From the NCBI GenBank assembly GCA_017453125.1, contig JAFTKS010000010.1, forward strand, positions 1 to 64,000: DNA of 64,000 nucleotides, written 5' to 3'. Positions 42,360-52,161 of the stretch are shown in pieces. A program made the position numbers and the translations under genes. The notes below the pieces were generated by a model. It searched no databases. It worked only from the letters and a program-made list of their open reading frames with translations, and was not told the DNA's origin. The number at the start of each line of letters is the position of its first letter. The stretch's first letter is position 1. Origin of the DNA: Clostridia bacterium. Its GTDB lineage: Bacteria > Bacillota > Clostridia > Christensenellales > UBA1242.

Positions 42360-42649
42360 TACATTTCTTCCATATCAAAGCCGATATGACTTCTTAGAAC
42401 AGGATTCACAATCTCCTCATCATCAGCCTCAACAGCTGGACGGAATTTCGCAGCAACTTCTAGATAAGAATCTTCTCCCATATCAACACCTGCTACTCTT
42501 CTCAATTCTTTCAATTCTCTTTCAATCAAATACTTTTGATTATCCAAAGATCTGTACATACAAGATATTGAAGAATACTCCCTCATTTTTATCTTGATTC
42601 TGTCAAGTTCCTTTTCTAATTCTGCAACTCTTTTTTCTAATCTATCCAT
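42359..42649 (-). CDS. small coiled-coil protein
   Basis: 96 residues. Residues 1-50 are heptad-patterned (MDRLEKRVAELEKELDRIK, IERELKELRR); the rest is acidic with a VNPVLRSHIGF tail. No family recognised. It sits alone between a terminator and the suf pair. Codon pattern and a GGGGG ribosome site before the ATG support it. Confidence 0.65.
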   Translation of the reverse strand: MDRLEKRVAELEKELDRIKIKMREYSSISCMYRSLDNQKYLIERELKELRRVAGVDMGEDSYLEVAAKFRPAVEADDEEIVNPVLRSHIGFDMEEM

Positions 42650-42810
42650 AATATACCCCCTAATGATTAGATCAGTTTAACACAGAAATTTCTCATCGTC
42701 AATACCAAATTAAAATTTAATTTAAAAAATTTTTCAAACACACTTAATCAACAATTATATTTGTCTTTTTAAACAAATATTCAATCAAACAAAATCCTTA
42801 TTAGAAGATA

Positions 42811-42845
42811 AAAAAAATCCTTGTCCGTTAAGACAAGAATCCTTT
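42811..42845 (-). terminator. terminator of the Fe-S assembly pair
   Basis: Minus-strand stem with core CTTGTC/GACAAG and a run of seven Ts; it overlaps the final codons of the SufBD-like gene. Confidence 0.65.
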
Positions 42846-43742
42846 TATTATCAACTCCTCAGCCTCTTTCTCACATAGTCCAAGTGTCATAAGTTTTATT
42901 AATTGTTCGCCTGCAATTTTGCCAACCACTGCCTCGTGAACCAATTTGGAATCAACATCTTCGGCAAGTATTTCGGGAGTCGCAGAAATTTTGGCTTTGT
43001 CCATAATTATAGCATCACATTCAACGTGACCAAAACATTCAGCCCTACCTACAACACTACTAAAGAATGATTGATAACTTTCGTCTCTAGCAACACTTCG
43101 GCTGACAACATCTGCCGAAGAATCTTTGCCAACCAGCTCAACTCTGAATTTTGATTTTGCTACCTGATTTTCGCTAGTTAGAATTTTTTCTTTGATAACT
43201 AATTTTGCTTGTTTTTCAAGAGTTGCAAACGTCTCTCTTTCAGAATATGAGACCCCTCCTAATTGCGTAGTTTCCATCGTCAATTCGGATCGCTCTCCCA
43301 TTTCAATTTCGGTCACAGGATTCATAACCTTTTCAGCCCCTGAGCCAACACCAATATGTTTCTCTACATATCTTACCTTTGCCCCCTCTTCTAGATGGAA
43401 TCTATGAATACCATCGTGACTGCTTTTTGAATCCCCTGTATTATGAATTCCACAACCTGCAACTATCAAAACATCAGAATTCTTTCCAATATAAAAATCG
43501 TTATAAACCAATTCCTCAATTCCCGACTTTGAAATTATGACAGGAATGTGTACCGATTCATTTTTGGTATTTTCCTTGATATAAATATCAATGCCATTAC
43601 CTTCACCCTTTGGAATTATTTGAATATTCTCAGTTGAATTAACTTGAACACCTTTGCCATTCTCTCTAATACTAAATGCCCCACTAGGAATTTGATGCAA
43701 ATCGGACACAGCAAGTAACAAATCTTTCTCTATGGTTCCCAT
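42828..43742 (-). CDS. SufB/SufD-family Fe-S cluster scaffold protein (short, SmsB-like)
   Basis: 304 residues, right-handed beta-helix core of SufBD. Landmarks: VHIPVIISKSGIEELVYNDF near the N-terminus, GIHNTGDSKSSHDGIHRF, the C-terminal GHVECDAIIMDKAKISATPEI stretch and KLVHEAVVGKIAGEQLIKLM. It is shorter than classical SufB (about 470) and has only SufC as partner, which matches the two-gene SMS minimal system described in anaerobes and archaea. ATG 43742 is chosen over 43769 because AAAGGGGG lies upstream and it overlaps the sufC stop (TAATG). Confidence 0.88.
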   Translation of the reverse strand: MGTIEKDLLLAVSDLHQIPSGAFSIRENGKGVQVNSTENIQIIPKGEGNGIDIYIKENTKNESVHIPVIISKSGIEELVYNDFYIGKNSDVLIVAGCGIHNTGDSKSSHDGIHRFHLEEGAKVRYVEKHIGVGSGAEKVMNPVTEIEMGERSELTMETTQLGGVSYSERETFATLEKQAKLVIKEKILTSENQVAKSKFRVELVGKDSSADVVSRSVARDESYQSFFSSVVGRAECFGHVECDAIIMDKAKISATPEILAEDVDSKLVHEAVVGKIAGEQLIKLMTLGLCEKEAEELIIKGFLS

Positions 43743-44461
43743 TATTCGTCCCCCTTTAACTTTGCACAAACCCTAATCGACTTCACTTGTGGAAGAATCT
43801 CGGTCGCATTACCAATCATTGAAACTTCAGCATTATCCATCACAACAATTCTATCTGCAATACCCATTATTTTTTCTTGATGCGAAATAATGATATTTGT
43901 TCCACCCTCGTCTTTATTTTCATTGAATGCGGATATTAAACCATCAAAACTCCACAAATCAATACCAGCCTCTGGTTCATCAAACAAATTGAGTTCAGCA
44001 CCCCTTGCAAAAGTTGTAGCAATCTCAATCCTTTTCAATTCCCCACCAGAAAGACTATCGTCAAGTTCGCGATTTATGTAATCCCTCGCACACAAACCCA
44101 CTTTAGACAAATAATTACACACTTCCATAAGTTTTGAATTGGTCTTTTGTGCAGTAGTCAATAAATCATTAACCTTCAAACCTTTGAATCTTACAGGTGT
44201 TTGAAAGGCATAAGCAATCCCTAATTTTGCCCTATCCGAAATGGTCATTTCTGTTATATCAACATCATTGAAATATATCTTTCCTGAAGAGACAGGAATA
44301 ATACCCATAATAACTTTCATAAGAGTACTTTTTCCACTACCATTATGACCTGTTATAATAATTGTTTCGCCCTTTGCAACTTCAAAAGACACATTTTTTA
44401 AAATATATCTCTCTTTGCCATTTTCTTCAATCTTGTAACTTACATTTTCGAGTCTTAGCAT
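43742..44461 (-). CDS. sufC: Fe-S cluster assembly ATPase SufC (SmsC-like)
   Basis: 239 residues, soluble ABC ATPase. Walker A GHNGSGKST, Q-loop YAFQTPVRFKGL, signature LSGGELKRIEIA, Walker B LFDEPEAGID and the switch ISHQE are all present. It powers shape changes of the SufBD scaffold during Fe-S cluster assembly. It is the first gene of the pair with the SufBD-like gene. No sufS, sufU or sufA is nearby, which is typical of the minimal type. Confidence 0.94.
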   Translation of the reverse strand: MLRLENVSYKIEENGKERYILKNVSFEVAKGETIIITGHNGSGKSTLMKVIMGIIPVSSGKIYFNDVDITEMTISDRAKLGIAYAFQTPVRFKGLKVNDLLTTAQKTNSKLMEVCNYLSKVGLCARDYINRELDDSLSGGELKRIEIATTFARGAELNLFDEPEAGIDLWSFDGLISAFNENKDEGGTNIIISHQEKIMGIADRIVVMDNAEVSMIGNATEILPQVKSIRVCAKLKGDE

Positions 44462-44575
44462 TTTTGCTCCTTATTTTTTTATCTCCCCTAGTATATATCA
44501 TATTTCAAAATTTTACTACTATTTTTTGAAATTTTCTAGCCCTCTTATAACTTTTACATCACCCAACAGGATAAT

Positions 44576-44614
44576 TGCAAAACATTTTGCAGTCAACGTT
44601 TTTTATGTTAAAAT
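44576..44614 (+). promoter_or_regulatory. promoter of the RluA gene with overlapping palindrome
   Basis: TTGCAG (44587-44592), a 16-nt spacer, TAAAAT (44609-44614). The 16-nt dyad TGCAAAACATTTTGCA (44576-44591) covers the -35 in the divergent space between sufC and this gene. Confidence 0.5.
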
Positions 44615-44634
44615 GCTTATAAGTAGGAGCAATT

Positions 44635-45504
44635 ATGAAATTCAAAGCAACTCAATCTTCAAACTTAATAAAGACAATTATTCACAACATACAAGGACTC
44701 AGTTTTTCGTCTGCACAAAAAGCAATGCGCCTAGGCAATATCAAAGTTAATGGAAAGCGCACGAAACAAAATATTCAAATCAATATTGGCGATGAAATTG
44801 ATATTTATGAAATTAAAAAATCAAAACCCAATATTCCTATTGTTTATGAAGACGAAAACATAATCATAATCAACAAGCCAGCAGGAATAGAATGTGCTAC
44901 AAGAGACAAGTCATCAGAAAACACATATTCACTTGAAGAAATTTTCGAGGACAAAAACGCAATTGTTGTACACAGGCTTGACAGGCTCACAGAAGGACTG
45001 GTAATTCTGGCTAGAAACAAAAATATTGCAAAACTTTTTGAAGAAATATTTAGAACAAGACAAGTCCAGAAAAAATATTTAGCAGGAGTCTATCACATAC
45101 CACAAAGCGAAGGAGTCAAAACCGCATACTTACTTAAAAACAGCAAGACCGCTTTGGTTACTATCTCAGACACACCAAAAGAAAATTACAAAGAAATAAT
45201 TACAGAATTTTATATTCAAAACAAACTAAAAGACTACGCAATTATTGATATCACGCTACACACAGGAAGAACCCATCAAATTCGTGGGTATTTTGCACAT
45301 ATCGGAAACCCAATAATTGGAGATGATAAGTATGGCAGAAACTCCAAAAACACACCCCTCAAAACAAGTTACAAAGGATACCATCTTACTGCATACAAAT
45401 TAGCATTTAATATAAAACACAAAGATTTGGAATACTTGAACAAATTAGAATTTGAAATTACACCATCTTGGAAACAATCTTTATTAGAAAATACCAACAA
45501 TTAA
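44635..45504 (+). CDS. RluA-family RNA pseudouridine synthase
   Basis: 289 residues: an N-terminal S4 RNA-binding domain (about 15-65, MRLGNIKVNGKR) and a pseudouridine synthase domain. The catalytic Asp is in HRLDRLTEGLVILA; the usual TSG is TEG here. RTHQIRGYFAHIGNPIIGD marks the RluA family. It converts specific uridines in rRNA or tRNA, and the exact target cannot be told from sequence. AGGAGC precedes the ATG. Confidence 0.94.
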   Translation: MKFKATQSSNLIKTIIHNIQGLSFSSAQKAMRLGNIKVNGKRTKQNIQINIGDEIDIYEIKKSKPNIPIVYEDENIIIINKPAGIECATRDKSSENTYSLEEIFEDKNAIVVHRLDRLTEGLVILARNKNIAKLFEEIFRTRQVQKKYLAGVYHIPQSEGVKTAYLLKNSKTALVTISDTPKENYKEIITEFYIQNKLKDYAIIDITLHTGRTHQIRGYFAHIGNPIIGDDKYGRNSKNTPLKTSYKGYHLTAYKLAFNIKHKDLEYLNKLEFEITPSWKQSLLENTNN

Positions 45505-45543
45505 AAAACACCCATTCCTCCAATAAAATTTGTATGAACAAAC

Positions 45544-45580
45544 AAAAAAATTCATAAGAATATTCTTATGAATTTTTTCT
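45544..45580. terminator. bidirectional terminator after the RluA gene
   Basis: Palindrome AATTCATAAGAATATTC continued by its complement, flanked by A7 and T6. Confidence 0.8.
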
Positions 45581-45582
45581 TT

Positions 45583-47295
45583 TTACCACAAATCGTTATA
45601 GTTCTTTGGATATATCTTGATATCAATTCCTTGAGCCTTTAGATTTGTTCTAGCTGTTTTTACTGCCTCTGCAGATTTATTGTTATATACATTTTCATCT
45701 AGATTCAATTTGTCATAAATAAAATTGAAAATTGATTTGTTAGATTCTGGAGTTGTCATTGTTGTACACAAAAGTCTCAACAATTCAGCATCGCTAATAT
45801 TATCAATATTGTTTTCTTCTACAATATTCTTTGCAGTACCTGCGTGGAAGATGATATGGATTCCATATGAACTAACAATATAATTCATACTTCCTTCGCC
45901 TTTTACTTCTACTCCATCAATTTCAATACCCTTTTCCAAAGCTCTTACACCATCAGCAAAAGGTTTAACCATTTGATCTTTGACAGAAGTATCAATATTA
46001 ACAACATAGTCAAATTCACTATTCATAATACCAGGGTCATCATTAAAGACATAAATCAATTCATTGAATTGTGTTGCTCTTTCTTTGAGAGTTGCTCCAT
46101 TTACATGATTATAAACGTAATCTAGAACATTATTCTCACCAACCAATGCATTCCAAGTATAAGTCTCACCATTCAATTCGAATGTAGTCTTTGTTTGATT
46201 AACTATTGTTTGAAGTCTTGCCTTGTAAACTTCATTCAATTTTTTCTTTTCGTCAGCCTCTGAGCCATCATCTGTAATACCATATTCGGTATTCAAATCA
46301 GTAATTTGTGCTTTCTGAGCCTCTGTAAAGTTAATAAGAATATGTTTTACATTAATATACTCATTTCCACTATTTGGATGGAAGTATACGTACTCGCTAG
46401 ATGCACTTTGCATTGCAGTATGATATTGAGATTTATCTACTGAATACAATTCTTTATAAGACTTATATTGATTCTTGTAATATTCAAGAACTGTTTCTAC
46501 ATCAACAGGAAGATTTGCAAAGAAATCTTTCTCATACTTATCCATATACTTGTCTTGTTTGTATAATTCAAACAATCTGTCTTCTTCATAACGAAGAACC
46601 TCTGACTCTGCTTGACTTCTACCCTCTGCCTTTGCACGATCTTGTAATGCTTTGATATATCTTGCCCAAGCCTCATCAGAAACTTTTTGGTCAGTACGAA
46701 TTTGCATAGACTTATTGAAGTGGTCTGTTATCTTCAAGTCTCCAACATTAACTGGTGTAGTCTCTTCTTCTACTCTAAATACTACATTACCGTCCTCATC
46801 TGCTTGATCAGGAGCATAATATGTCGTAGGAGCATATTCCTCTTCTGTATCTCTAAGAGTTTCTATTTCCGACTCTTCCTCAGTTTCAACTACCATATCC
46901 CATTCTTCTCTTACTTGAGCCTCATAAGAAAATATAGAGTTTTGCATATAGTCAAAAACTTGTCTTTTGATTTCTAATTCTTCTGGTTCAGAAATTTCGA
47001 ACTTTGGATTCTTCTTAATTTCTTCAAGAAGTAGCCAGTTATCAACCATATTATTAATTGTAAGTTTCATAGACTCTTCAATTGAATAACCATATTGTTG
47101 ATTGTATTGATAACCATAATTACTGAAAGCCTCGATAAGATCTTTCTTATAAAATTCCTTATCTCCTACAGTTGCTACAACTTCGTTATAGTATCTATAT
47201 TTATCTATCTCTAACCAACTGCAACCTGTTAAACAAACTAAACACAATGTTAAACAACAAGCAATTGTGAGAATCTTCTTTATAATTTTTTTCAT
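45583..47295 (-). CDS. PrsA/SurA-like peptidyl-prolyl isomerase lipoprotein
   Basis: 570 residues. The signal peptide ends in a lipobox (VCLTGC), so it is lipid-anchored outside the membrane. An N-terminal SurA-like helical chaperone region (VVATVGDKEFYKKDLIEAF) is followed by an acidic insert (about 140-190) and a C-terminal parvulin-type domain (VKHILINF ... SYGIHIIF). It should help fold secreted proteins. It is larger than Bacillus PrsA (about 290) because of the long central helices and acidic insert. It lies downstream of mfd, separated by 112 nt. Confidence 0.82.
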   Translation of the reverse strand: MKKIIKKILTIACCLTLCLVCLTGCSWLEIDKYRYYNEVVATVGDKEFYKKDLIEAFSNYGYQYNQQYGYSIEESMKLTINNMVDNWLLLEEIKKNPKFEISEPEELEIKRQVFDYMQNSIFSYEAQVREEWDMVVETEEESEIETLRDTEEEYAPTTYYAPDQADEDGNVVFRVEEETTPVNVGDLKITDHFNKSMQIRTDQKVSDEAWARYIKALQDRAKAEGRSQAESEVLRYEEDRLFELYKQDKYMDKYEKDFFANLPVDVETVLEYYKNQYKSYKELYSVDKSQYHTAMQSASSEYVYFHPNSGNEYINVKHILINFTEAQKAQITDLNTEYGITDDGSEADEKKKLNEVYKARLQTIVNQTKTTFELNGETYTWNALVGENNVLDYVYNHVNGATLKERATQFNELIYVFNDDPGIMNSEFDYVVNIDTSVKDQMVKPFADGVRALEKGIEIDGVEVKGEGSMNYIVSSYGIHIIFHAGTAKNIVEENNIDNISDAELLRLLCTTMTTPESNKSIFNFIYDKLNLDENVYNNKSAEAVKTARTNLKAQGIDIKIYPKNYNDLW

Positions 47296-47407
47296 TTTGC
47301 CCCTCTAGTTATAATTGTACTTATCTATTTTACTATAATAATATCCAAATTGCAAATAAAATTTACAAAAGAAATGATTTATCAATAGATTTTTCCCAAT
47401 TTTTCTT

Positions 47408-50400
47408 TCATTCTACAATCCCAAATACAAAATTCAATACCTGGTCAAAAGGATTTTCTTGCAAATTCAACTTCAACTCCAATATTGGTGCTTTCTCAAT
47501 ATTCAACGAAAGATCCTCTCTCACAGACAACAAATCAATAATTTTCTTTGTCAAGTTTTCCTTTGATTCGAAATATATCTTGGTTAACTTATTGATGGAA
47601 ATCCTCTCAACGCCCATTTGCGAAAGGATATTCTTGATAAGTGCAATCTTGCATAGTGCCATCAATTCTTCAGGCACTGTTCCCCAATTTTCTTCGATTC
47701 TCGTCACAACATTTTCTAGATTCTCCAAAGAATTGATTCTAGAAATATCCCTATAAAGCGACATTCTGTGATGAGAACTTTTGATGTAATCATAAGGCAA
47801 ATACGCAGAAAATCCCGTCTCAACTTTGATATTTGTAACCCTTGAAACATCTTCCCCTTTTAGTTCTTTCACACTCTCACTAAGTAGATTTACATACATA
47901 TTATAGCCTATTTTTTCTATATGTCCGCTTTGTTCTGCGCCTAATAAACTTCCTGCACCCCTTATCTCGAGGTCTCGCATAGCAATCTTGAACCCACTTC
48001 CCATTTGAGAAAATTCTTTGATTGCTTGCAATCTTTTGTAGGCGGTTTCTGTAAGAAGTTTCCTATTATCAAAAGTAAAATACGCATACGAAGATTTGTC
48101 CGAACGACCAATCCTGCCTTTTAATTGATATAATTGAGACAATCCTAACATATCAGAATTAATAACAATAAGAGTATTTGCATTCGGCAAGTCTACACCA
48201 TTTTCAATAAGTGTTGTTGCAACAAGTACTTGTGTTTTTCCAGAATAAAGTGCAAAGATTTCTTTTTCAAGTTCGCTCTCCGACATTTGTCCGTGTGCCA
48301 CAGATACAACCGCATCAGACACCATCGCCCTAATCTTTGATGCAAAATTATAGATTTTTTCCACCCTATTATAAATAATTAAGACCTGCCCATCTCTTGC
48401 TAGTTCTCTTTCAATTGCTGTTTTTAACAAAGAATCACTATACTCTATAACCTGAACATCACTAGGAATTCTTTGAACTGGAGGTGTTTCAATAACAGAA
48501 ATATCTCTAACACCCATCAACGACATATTAAGCGTCCTAGGAATTGGAGTAGCGCTAAGAGTCAGAACATTTATATTCTTTTTCATATTCTTAATTTTTT
48601 CTTTGTCAGCAACACCGAATTTCTGTTCCTCATCTAAAATAAGCAACCCAAGATTCTTATAATTAATTGAAGAAGATAATAATTTGTGTGTACCACACAA
48701 CATATCTATCTTTCCGTCTTGAAAATCTTTTTTTATCTTCTCCACATCTTTGGCATTCCTAAGTCTATTCAACACCTCAACTTTAACACCAAAGTTTGTC
48801 ATTCTTGATTTTGCAGTATTGAAATGTTGTTCACTAAGAATAGTGGTTGGACACAAAAACACAACTTGTTTCCCTGCAAGAATAGTCTTGAACGCTATTC
48901 TAAGAGCGACTTCTGTTTTCCCAAACCCGACATCGCCACAAACAAGCCTATCCATAACCTTGCCATCTTGCATATCTTGTTTGCAATCATTTATCGCTTT
49001 CAATTGATCGGCAGTTTCGTCAAATCCAAAACTTTTCTCAAAAGACACCTGCATATCTTCGTCTTGAGAATACTTGTATCCTTTCAAATTCATTCTATCT
49101 CTATACAAGGCAATCAAATCAAAAGCAATCTTTTTAACTGCAGATTTGATTTTTTCTTTCGTTTTTGCAAACTCAACACCACCAATTTTATTAACTTGTG
49201 GTGCTTTGTCCGAGCCTATATACTTGCTTAGTTGATTTAAATTTTCAACAGGAAGATATACTTTATCATTATTTTTGTATTCAATGACAACATAATCTCG
49301 TTGAACAGTACTAATATTCAATGTTTTGACACCCAAACATTTTCCTACACCGTGAAAATTATGAACAACATAATCTCCTTCTGTTGGAACCTCCCCGTCA
49401 AAAAAGCCCTGTTCTATTTGTTTTACAACCCGTTTTGCCCTACCAAACAAACTATCAAAGGAAATGACAGCCAGCTTCTCTTCTGGAAGGATTATATCTA
49501 AAGGATATTTTTTAATTACAATATTTATTGAGCCCAGCTGACACATTGTCATTCTAGAAGCAACAACCGCAGACATTCTATTTTCAGATAGTATAGCGTT
49601 CAATTTATTACCTTGCTCATTGTTTCCCGCACATAGAATCACAGTATATCCCTGCTTTCTATAATTAGCAATGTCCAATAGCAAAACATTATTGTGACCA
49701 TTATAATTAACCGAAGGCAAAGTACGAATACTATAAACTTTCTGAGGTTGAAATATTCTATTATTCTGTTGAATATAGTGAAATGCAAGCAAAGTAAAAG
49801 AAGGAGCAAACTTCAAATAATCCTTTATTGTATTTTTTCTAACTCCGAGAACCTTATTCAATGTTGAATTCTCAATACGTAATTCATAGTCTTTGATGTT
49901 CTGCTCCAAGTTATCATAAATTGCTTTCGCTCCATCAAAAACAATAATTCCATTATCAACAAAATCAAATATTGAGGAATTGATATTTTTATCGAAAGCA
50001 ATAAGCCTATAGTCTCTAAACTCAGTCTCGGTTAAAGCATAGAACAAATCATCTTTTTTTAATTTATTATCGGAATAATATGATTCAATATCACAAGGCC
50101 TAACATTGTAATATTGATTTGAAAGCACATCAACACTTTCTAGTTCGCTAGTGGTAAGAAGAGTAATTGGATTGTAAAGTCGTATACTTTCAACAACATC
50201 AAAATCAGTCATTATTCTTGTAGGATTTCCTAATAGAGGATAAACATCAATAACATCTCCGTGTAAAGAATATTCACCCTTATTGCTCACCAAGTCCACT
50301 CGAGAATAACCCATCTGTGTGAGCGTTCTAGAAAACTCTGACACATTAAGTTCTTGACCTTTTGAAACGCAAATTTTTTTGATATCCTCAGGTCTTGGAA

Positions 50401-50740
50401 ATTTTGCAGAAAGAACATTTGGTGTAAGAACAATAGTATCAAGTTGACCACTATTCAGTCCAGACAAAATTTCTAGGATTTTTTCTGGAGACTCAAATTC
50501 GGACGATAATGGATTTATAAAGTCTTGCAACACAATCGACCTTCTTCCCAAATCCAACAACTTCTCATTAATAGCACTTGCCTTCTCCAAATTTTCTGCC
50601 ACATAAAAAAGGAATGCACTATCTTCTACTAGTGCAAGTTTTTCCCCAATATTAAGACCAAAAACACTGCAATTTTCGCCGTTTTCCACACTTTGCATAA
50701 GACTATGAAAATTGCCCTTTCTCAAGTACTTTTCTAGCAT
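47408..50740 (-). CDS. mfd: transcription-repair coupling factor
   Basis: 1110 residues. Order of domains: N-terminal UvrB-like region, RNA-polymerase interaction (CarD-like) domain with EGDYVVHNFHGVGKC, the ATPase motor with Walker A CGDVGFGKTEVALR and DEEQ box, helicase motifs (TLSATPIPRTLNMSLMGVRD), the C-terminal helicase lobe (GRIGRSDKSSYAYF) and the TRCF C-terminal domain. Mfd pushes stalled RNA polymerase off damaged DNA and recruits UvrA. It starts 1 nt after the pth stop; pth-mfd is the standard Firmicute pairing. Slightly shorter than the usual 1150-1180. Confidence 0.97.
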   Translation of the reverse strand: MLEKYLRKGNFHSLMQSVENGENCSVFGLNIGEKLALVEDSAFLFYVAENLEKASAINEKLLDLGRRSIVLQDFINPLSSEFESPEKILEILSGLNSGQLDTIVLTPNVLSAKFPRPEDIKKICVSKGQELNVSEFSRTLTQMGYSRVDLVSNKGEYSLHGDVIDVYPLLGNPTRIMTDFDVVESIRLYNPITLLTTSELESVDVLSNQYYNVRPCDIESYYSDNKLKKDDLFYALTETEFRDYRLIAFDKNINSSIFDFVDNGIIVFDGAKAIYDNLEQNIKDYELRIENSTLNKVLGVRKNTIKDYLKFAPSFTLLAFHYIQQNNRIFQPQKVYSIRTLPSVNYNGHNNVLLLDIANYRKQGYTVILCAGNNEQGNKLNAILSENRMSAVVASRMTMCQLGSINIVIKKYPLDIILPEEKLAVISFDSLFGRAKRVVKQIEQGFFDGEVPTEGDYVVHNFHGVGKCLGVKTLNISTVQRDYVVIEYKNNDKVYLPVENLNQLSKYIGSDKAPQVNKIGGVEFAKTKEKIKSAVKKIAFDLIALYRDRMNLKGYKYSQDEDMQVSFEKSFGFDETADQLKAINDCKQDMQDGKVMDRLVCGDVGFGKTEVALRIAFKTILAGKQVVFLCPTTILSEQHFNTAKSRMTNFGVKVEVLNRLRNAKDVEKIKKDFQDGKIDMLCGTHKLLSSSINYKNLGLLILDEEQKFGVADKEKIKNMKKNINVLTLSATPIPRTLNMSLMGVRDISVIETPPVQRIPSDVQVIEYSDSLLKTAIERELARDGQVLIIYNRVEKIYNFASKIRAMVSDAVVSVAHGQMSESELEKEIFALYSGKTQVLVATTLIENGVDLPNANTLIVINSDMLGLSQLYQLKGRIGRSDKSSYAYFTFDNRKLLTETAYKRLQAIKEFSQMGSGFKIAMRDLEIRGAGSLLGAEQSGHIEKIGYNMYVNLLSESVKELKGEDVSRVTNIKVETGFSAYLPYDYIKSSHHRMSLYRDISRINSLENLENVVTRIEENWGTVPEELMALCKIALIKNILSQMGVERISINKLTKIYFESKENLTKKIIDLLSVREDLSLNIEKAPILELKLNLQENPFDQVLNFVFGIVE

Positions 50741-50741
50741 A

Positions 50742-51296
50742 TTAAAATCTTGTAATATCTATTCCTTCTACTGTTTTTCTTTCTATAAATTTTTCTATAA
50801 CTTTGGATACAACCTCAAACTTAGATTGCAAGTCTTCGAGTTTTTGTTGTGGAATTTTGCTCAATACAAAAGTCGCCAAATCCATTTTTTCTGGACGCCC
50901 TGCACCAATTCTAATACGAGGAAAATCTGTACCGATTCTTCCTACAATATCTCTAAGTCCATTATGTGTTCCTGCGCTACCTTTTGACCTTAAGCGCAAA
51001 TCCCCAAATGGCAAATCTATATCATCAGACAAAACCATAATTTGTGACAAATTCAATTTGAGCATATGCACCATTTCTTCAACACTCTTCCCACTTAGGT
51101 TCATAAACGTTTCGGGTTTGAGCAGAATCACCTTTTCGCCACCAATTACACCTTCTGCAACTTTGCCTGAATATTTGTTTTTAGAGAATGTTAGGTTGTG
51201 TTTTTCAGCAAAATAATCTAGCGCCATAAAGCCTAGATTATGAACAGTCTTCTCATAAGTCTTTCCTGGATTCCCCAACCCTATTATTGCTATCAT
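50742..51296 (-). CDS. pth: peptidyl-tRNA hydrolase
   Basis: 184 residues. GLGNPGKTYEKTVHNLGF carries the catalytic His19, LLKPETFMNLSG and SDDIDLPFGDLRLRSKGSAG hold the other conserved residues, and GTHNGLRDIV follows. It recycles tRNA from peptidyl-tRNA dropped by ribosomes. The start overlaps the preceding GlmU-like gene by 44 nt, and mfd follows directly. Confidence 0.97.
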   Translation of the reverse strand: MIAIIGLGNPGKTYEKTVHNLGFMALDYFAEKHNLTFSKNKYSGKVAEGVIGGEKVILLKPETFMNLSGKSVEEMVHMLKLNLSQIMVLSDDIDLPFGDLRLRSKGSAGTHNGLRDIVGRIGTDFPRIRIGAGRPEKMDLATFVLSKIPQQKLEDLQSKFEVVSKVIEKFIERKTVEGIDITRF

Positions 51297-52161
51297 CTTC
51301 TTCTCCTAGTACTTCATTTGCTTTGAGTTTGCTACCCGCTGTCAAATGATAATTATATATTTTGCAACTCGAACCAATCAAACAATTTTCTCCAACAAGA
51401 GAATTTTTAATTTCGCAAAATGATGAAACATACACCCCATTAGCAAGAATTGAACCTTCCACAACACTACCACTCAAACAACATTCTTTGCCAATTTTTG
51501 ATTGTTCTATTACATTATTTTCTTTTAGTATAACATTTTGGGATATAACCGTTTTTCCCTTAAGGCTATTGTTGGGATATATTACTACTCCTTTATCAAT
51601 ATCTACCTCAGGTTCTATATATACCGATGATGGTTTCTTGATTTCCACACCATTACTAATATGAAATGAATTAACCCTATCCTGCAAAACATCTTCTGCA
51701 AATTTAAATTGCTTTTTATTTTCTACAATATAGAAACTTTCCAAATCCTGCGAGTAAACACTATCTACTTGAGGAGTTTCTGCCTTTGACAAATATTCAT
51801 TATTAAAAACATAACCAACAGGCAATTTGCATAATTGGATATTTTTGTATTTGCAATACTCACAAATATTTGTAATGGTATCTTTTGTAATTAATGGAAT
51901 ATTATCTAGTAATACAATTGTATAATCAAAAGAATCATCTGCTTGCGATTTTACAAATTCCAAGATATTTTCATCATTATATTTTTTTGCTTTTACGTCC
52001 AAGCCCTCACAGGCAAAAGCAATCCAATCAACAAAACCTCTACCCAATATTTCTTTTTTGAAACTTTTTGAAGAGGTATTGGTAATCAATATTATTACTT
52101 GAAACTTAAAATTATTTTTTATCCCTTTGAAATTGATTTTTAGTTTTTCTTGAACTTTCAT
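51253..52161 (-). CDS. degenerate GlmU-like protein with left-handed beta-helix
   Basis: 302 residues, much shorter than GlmU (about 455). The N-terminal part (about 15-165) has the shape of a nucleotidyltransferase but lacks the GxGTRM pyrophosphorylase signature; the expected site reads IILITNTSSKSFKKEI. The C-terminal part (about 185-285) has hexapeptide turns (VVIYPNNSLKGKTVI, VVEGSILANGVYVSSF, IGSSCKIYNYH). It occupies the slot that glmU (gcaD) has upstream of pth in Bacillus, so it is probably a decayed or repurposed paralogue. AGGAGAAAAA precedes the ATG inside the tadA end. Confidence 0.7.
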   Translation of the reverse strand: MKVQEKLKINFKGIKNNFKFQVIILITNTSSKSFKKEILGRGFVDWIAFACEGLDVKAKKYNDENILEFVKSQADDSFDYTIVLLDNIPLITKDTITNICEYCKYKNIQLCKLPVGYVFNNEYLSKAETPQVDSVYSQDLESFYIVENKKQFKFAEDVLQDRVNSFHISNGVEIKKPSSVYIEPEVDIDKGVVIYPNNSLKGKTVISQNVILKENNVIEQSKIGKECCLSGSVVEGSILANGVYVSSFCEIKNSLVGENCLIGSSCKIYNYHLTAGSKLKANEVLGEEDDSNNRVGESRKDL

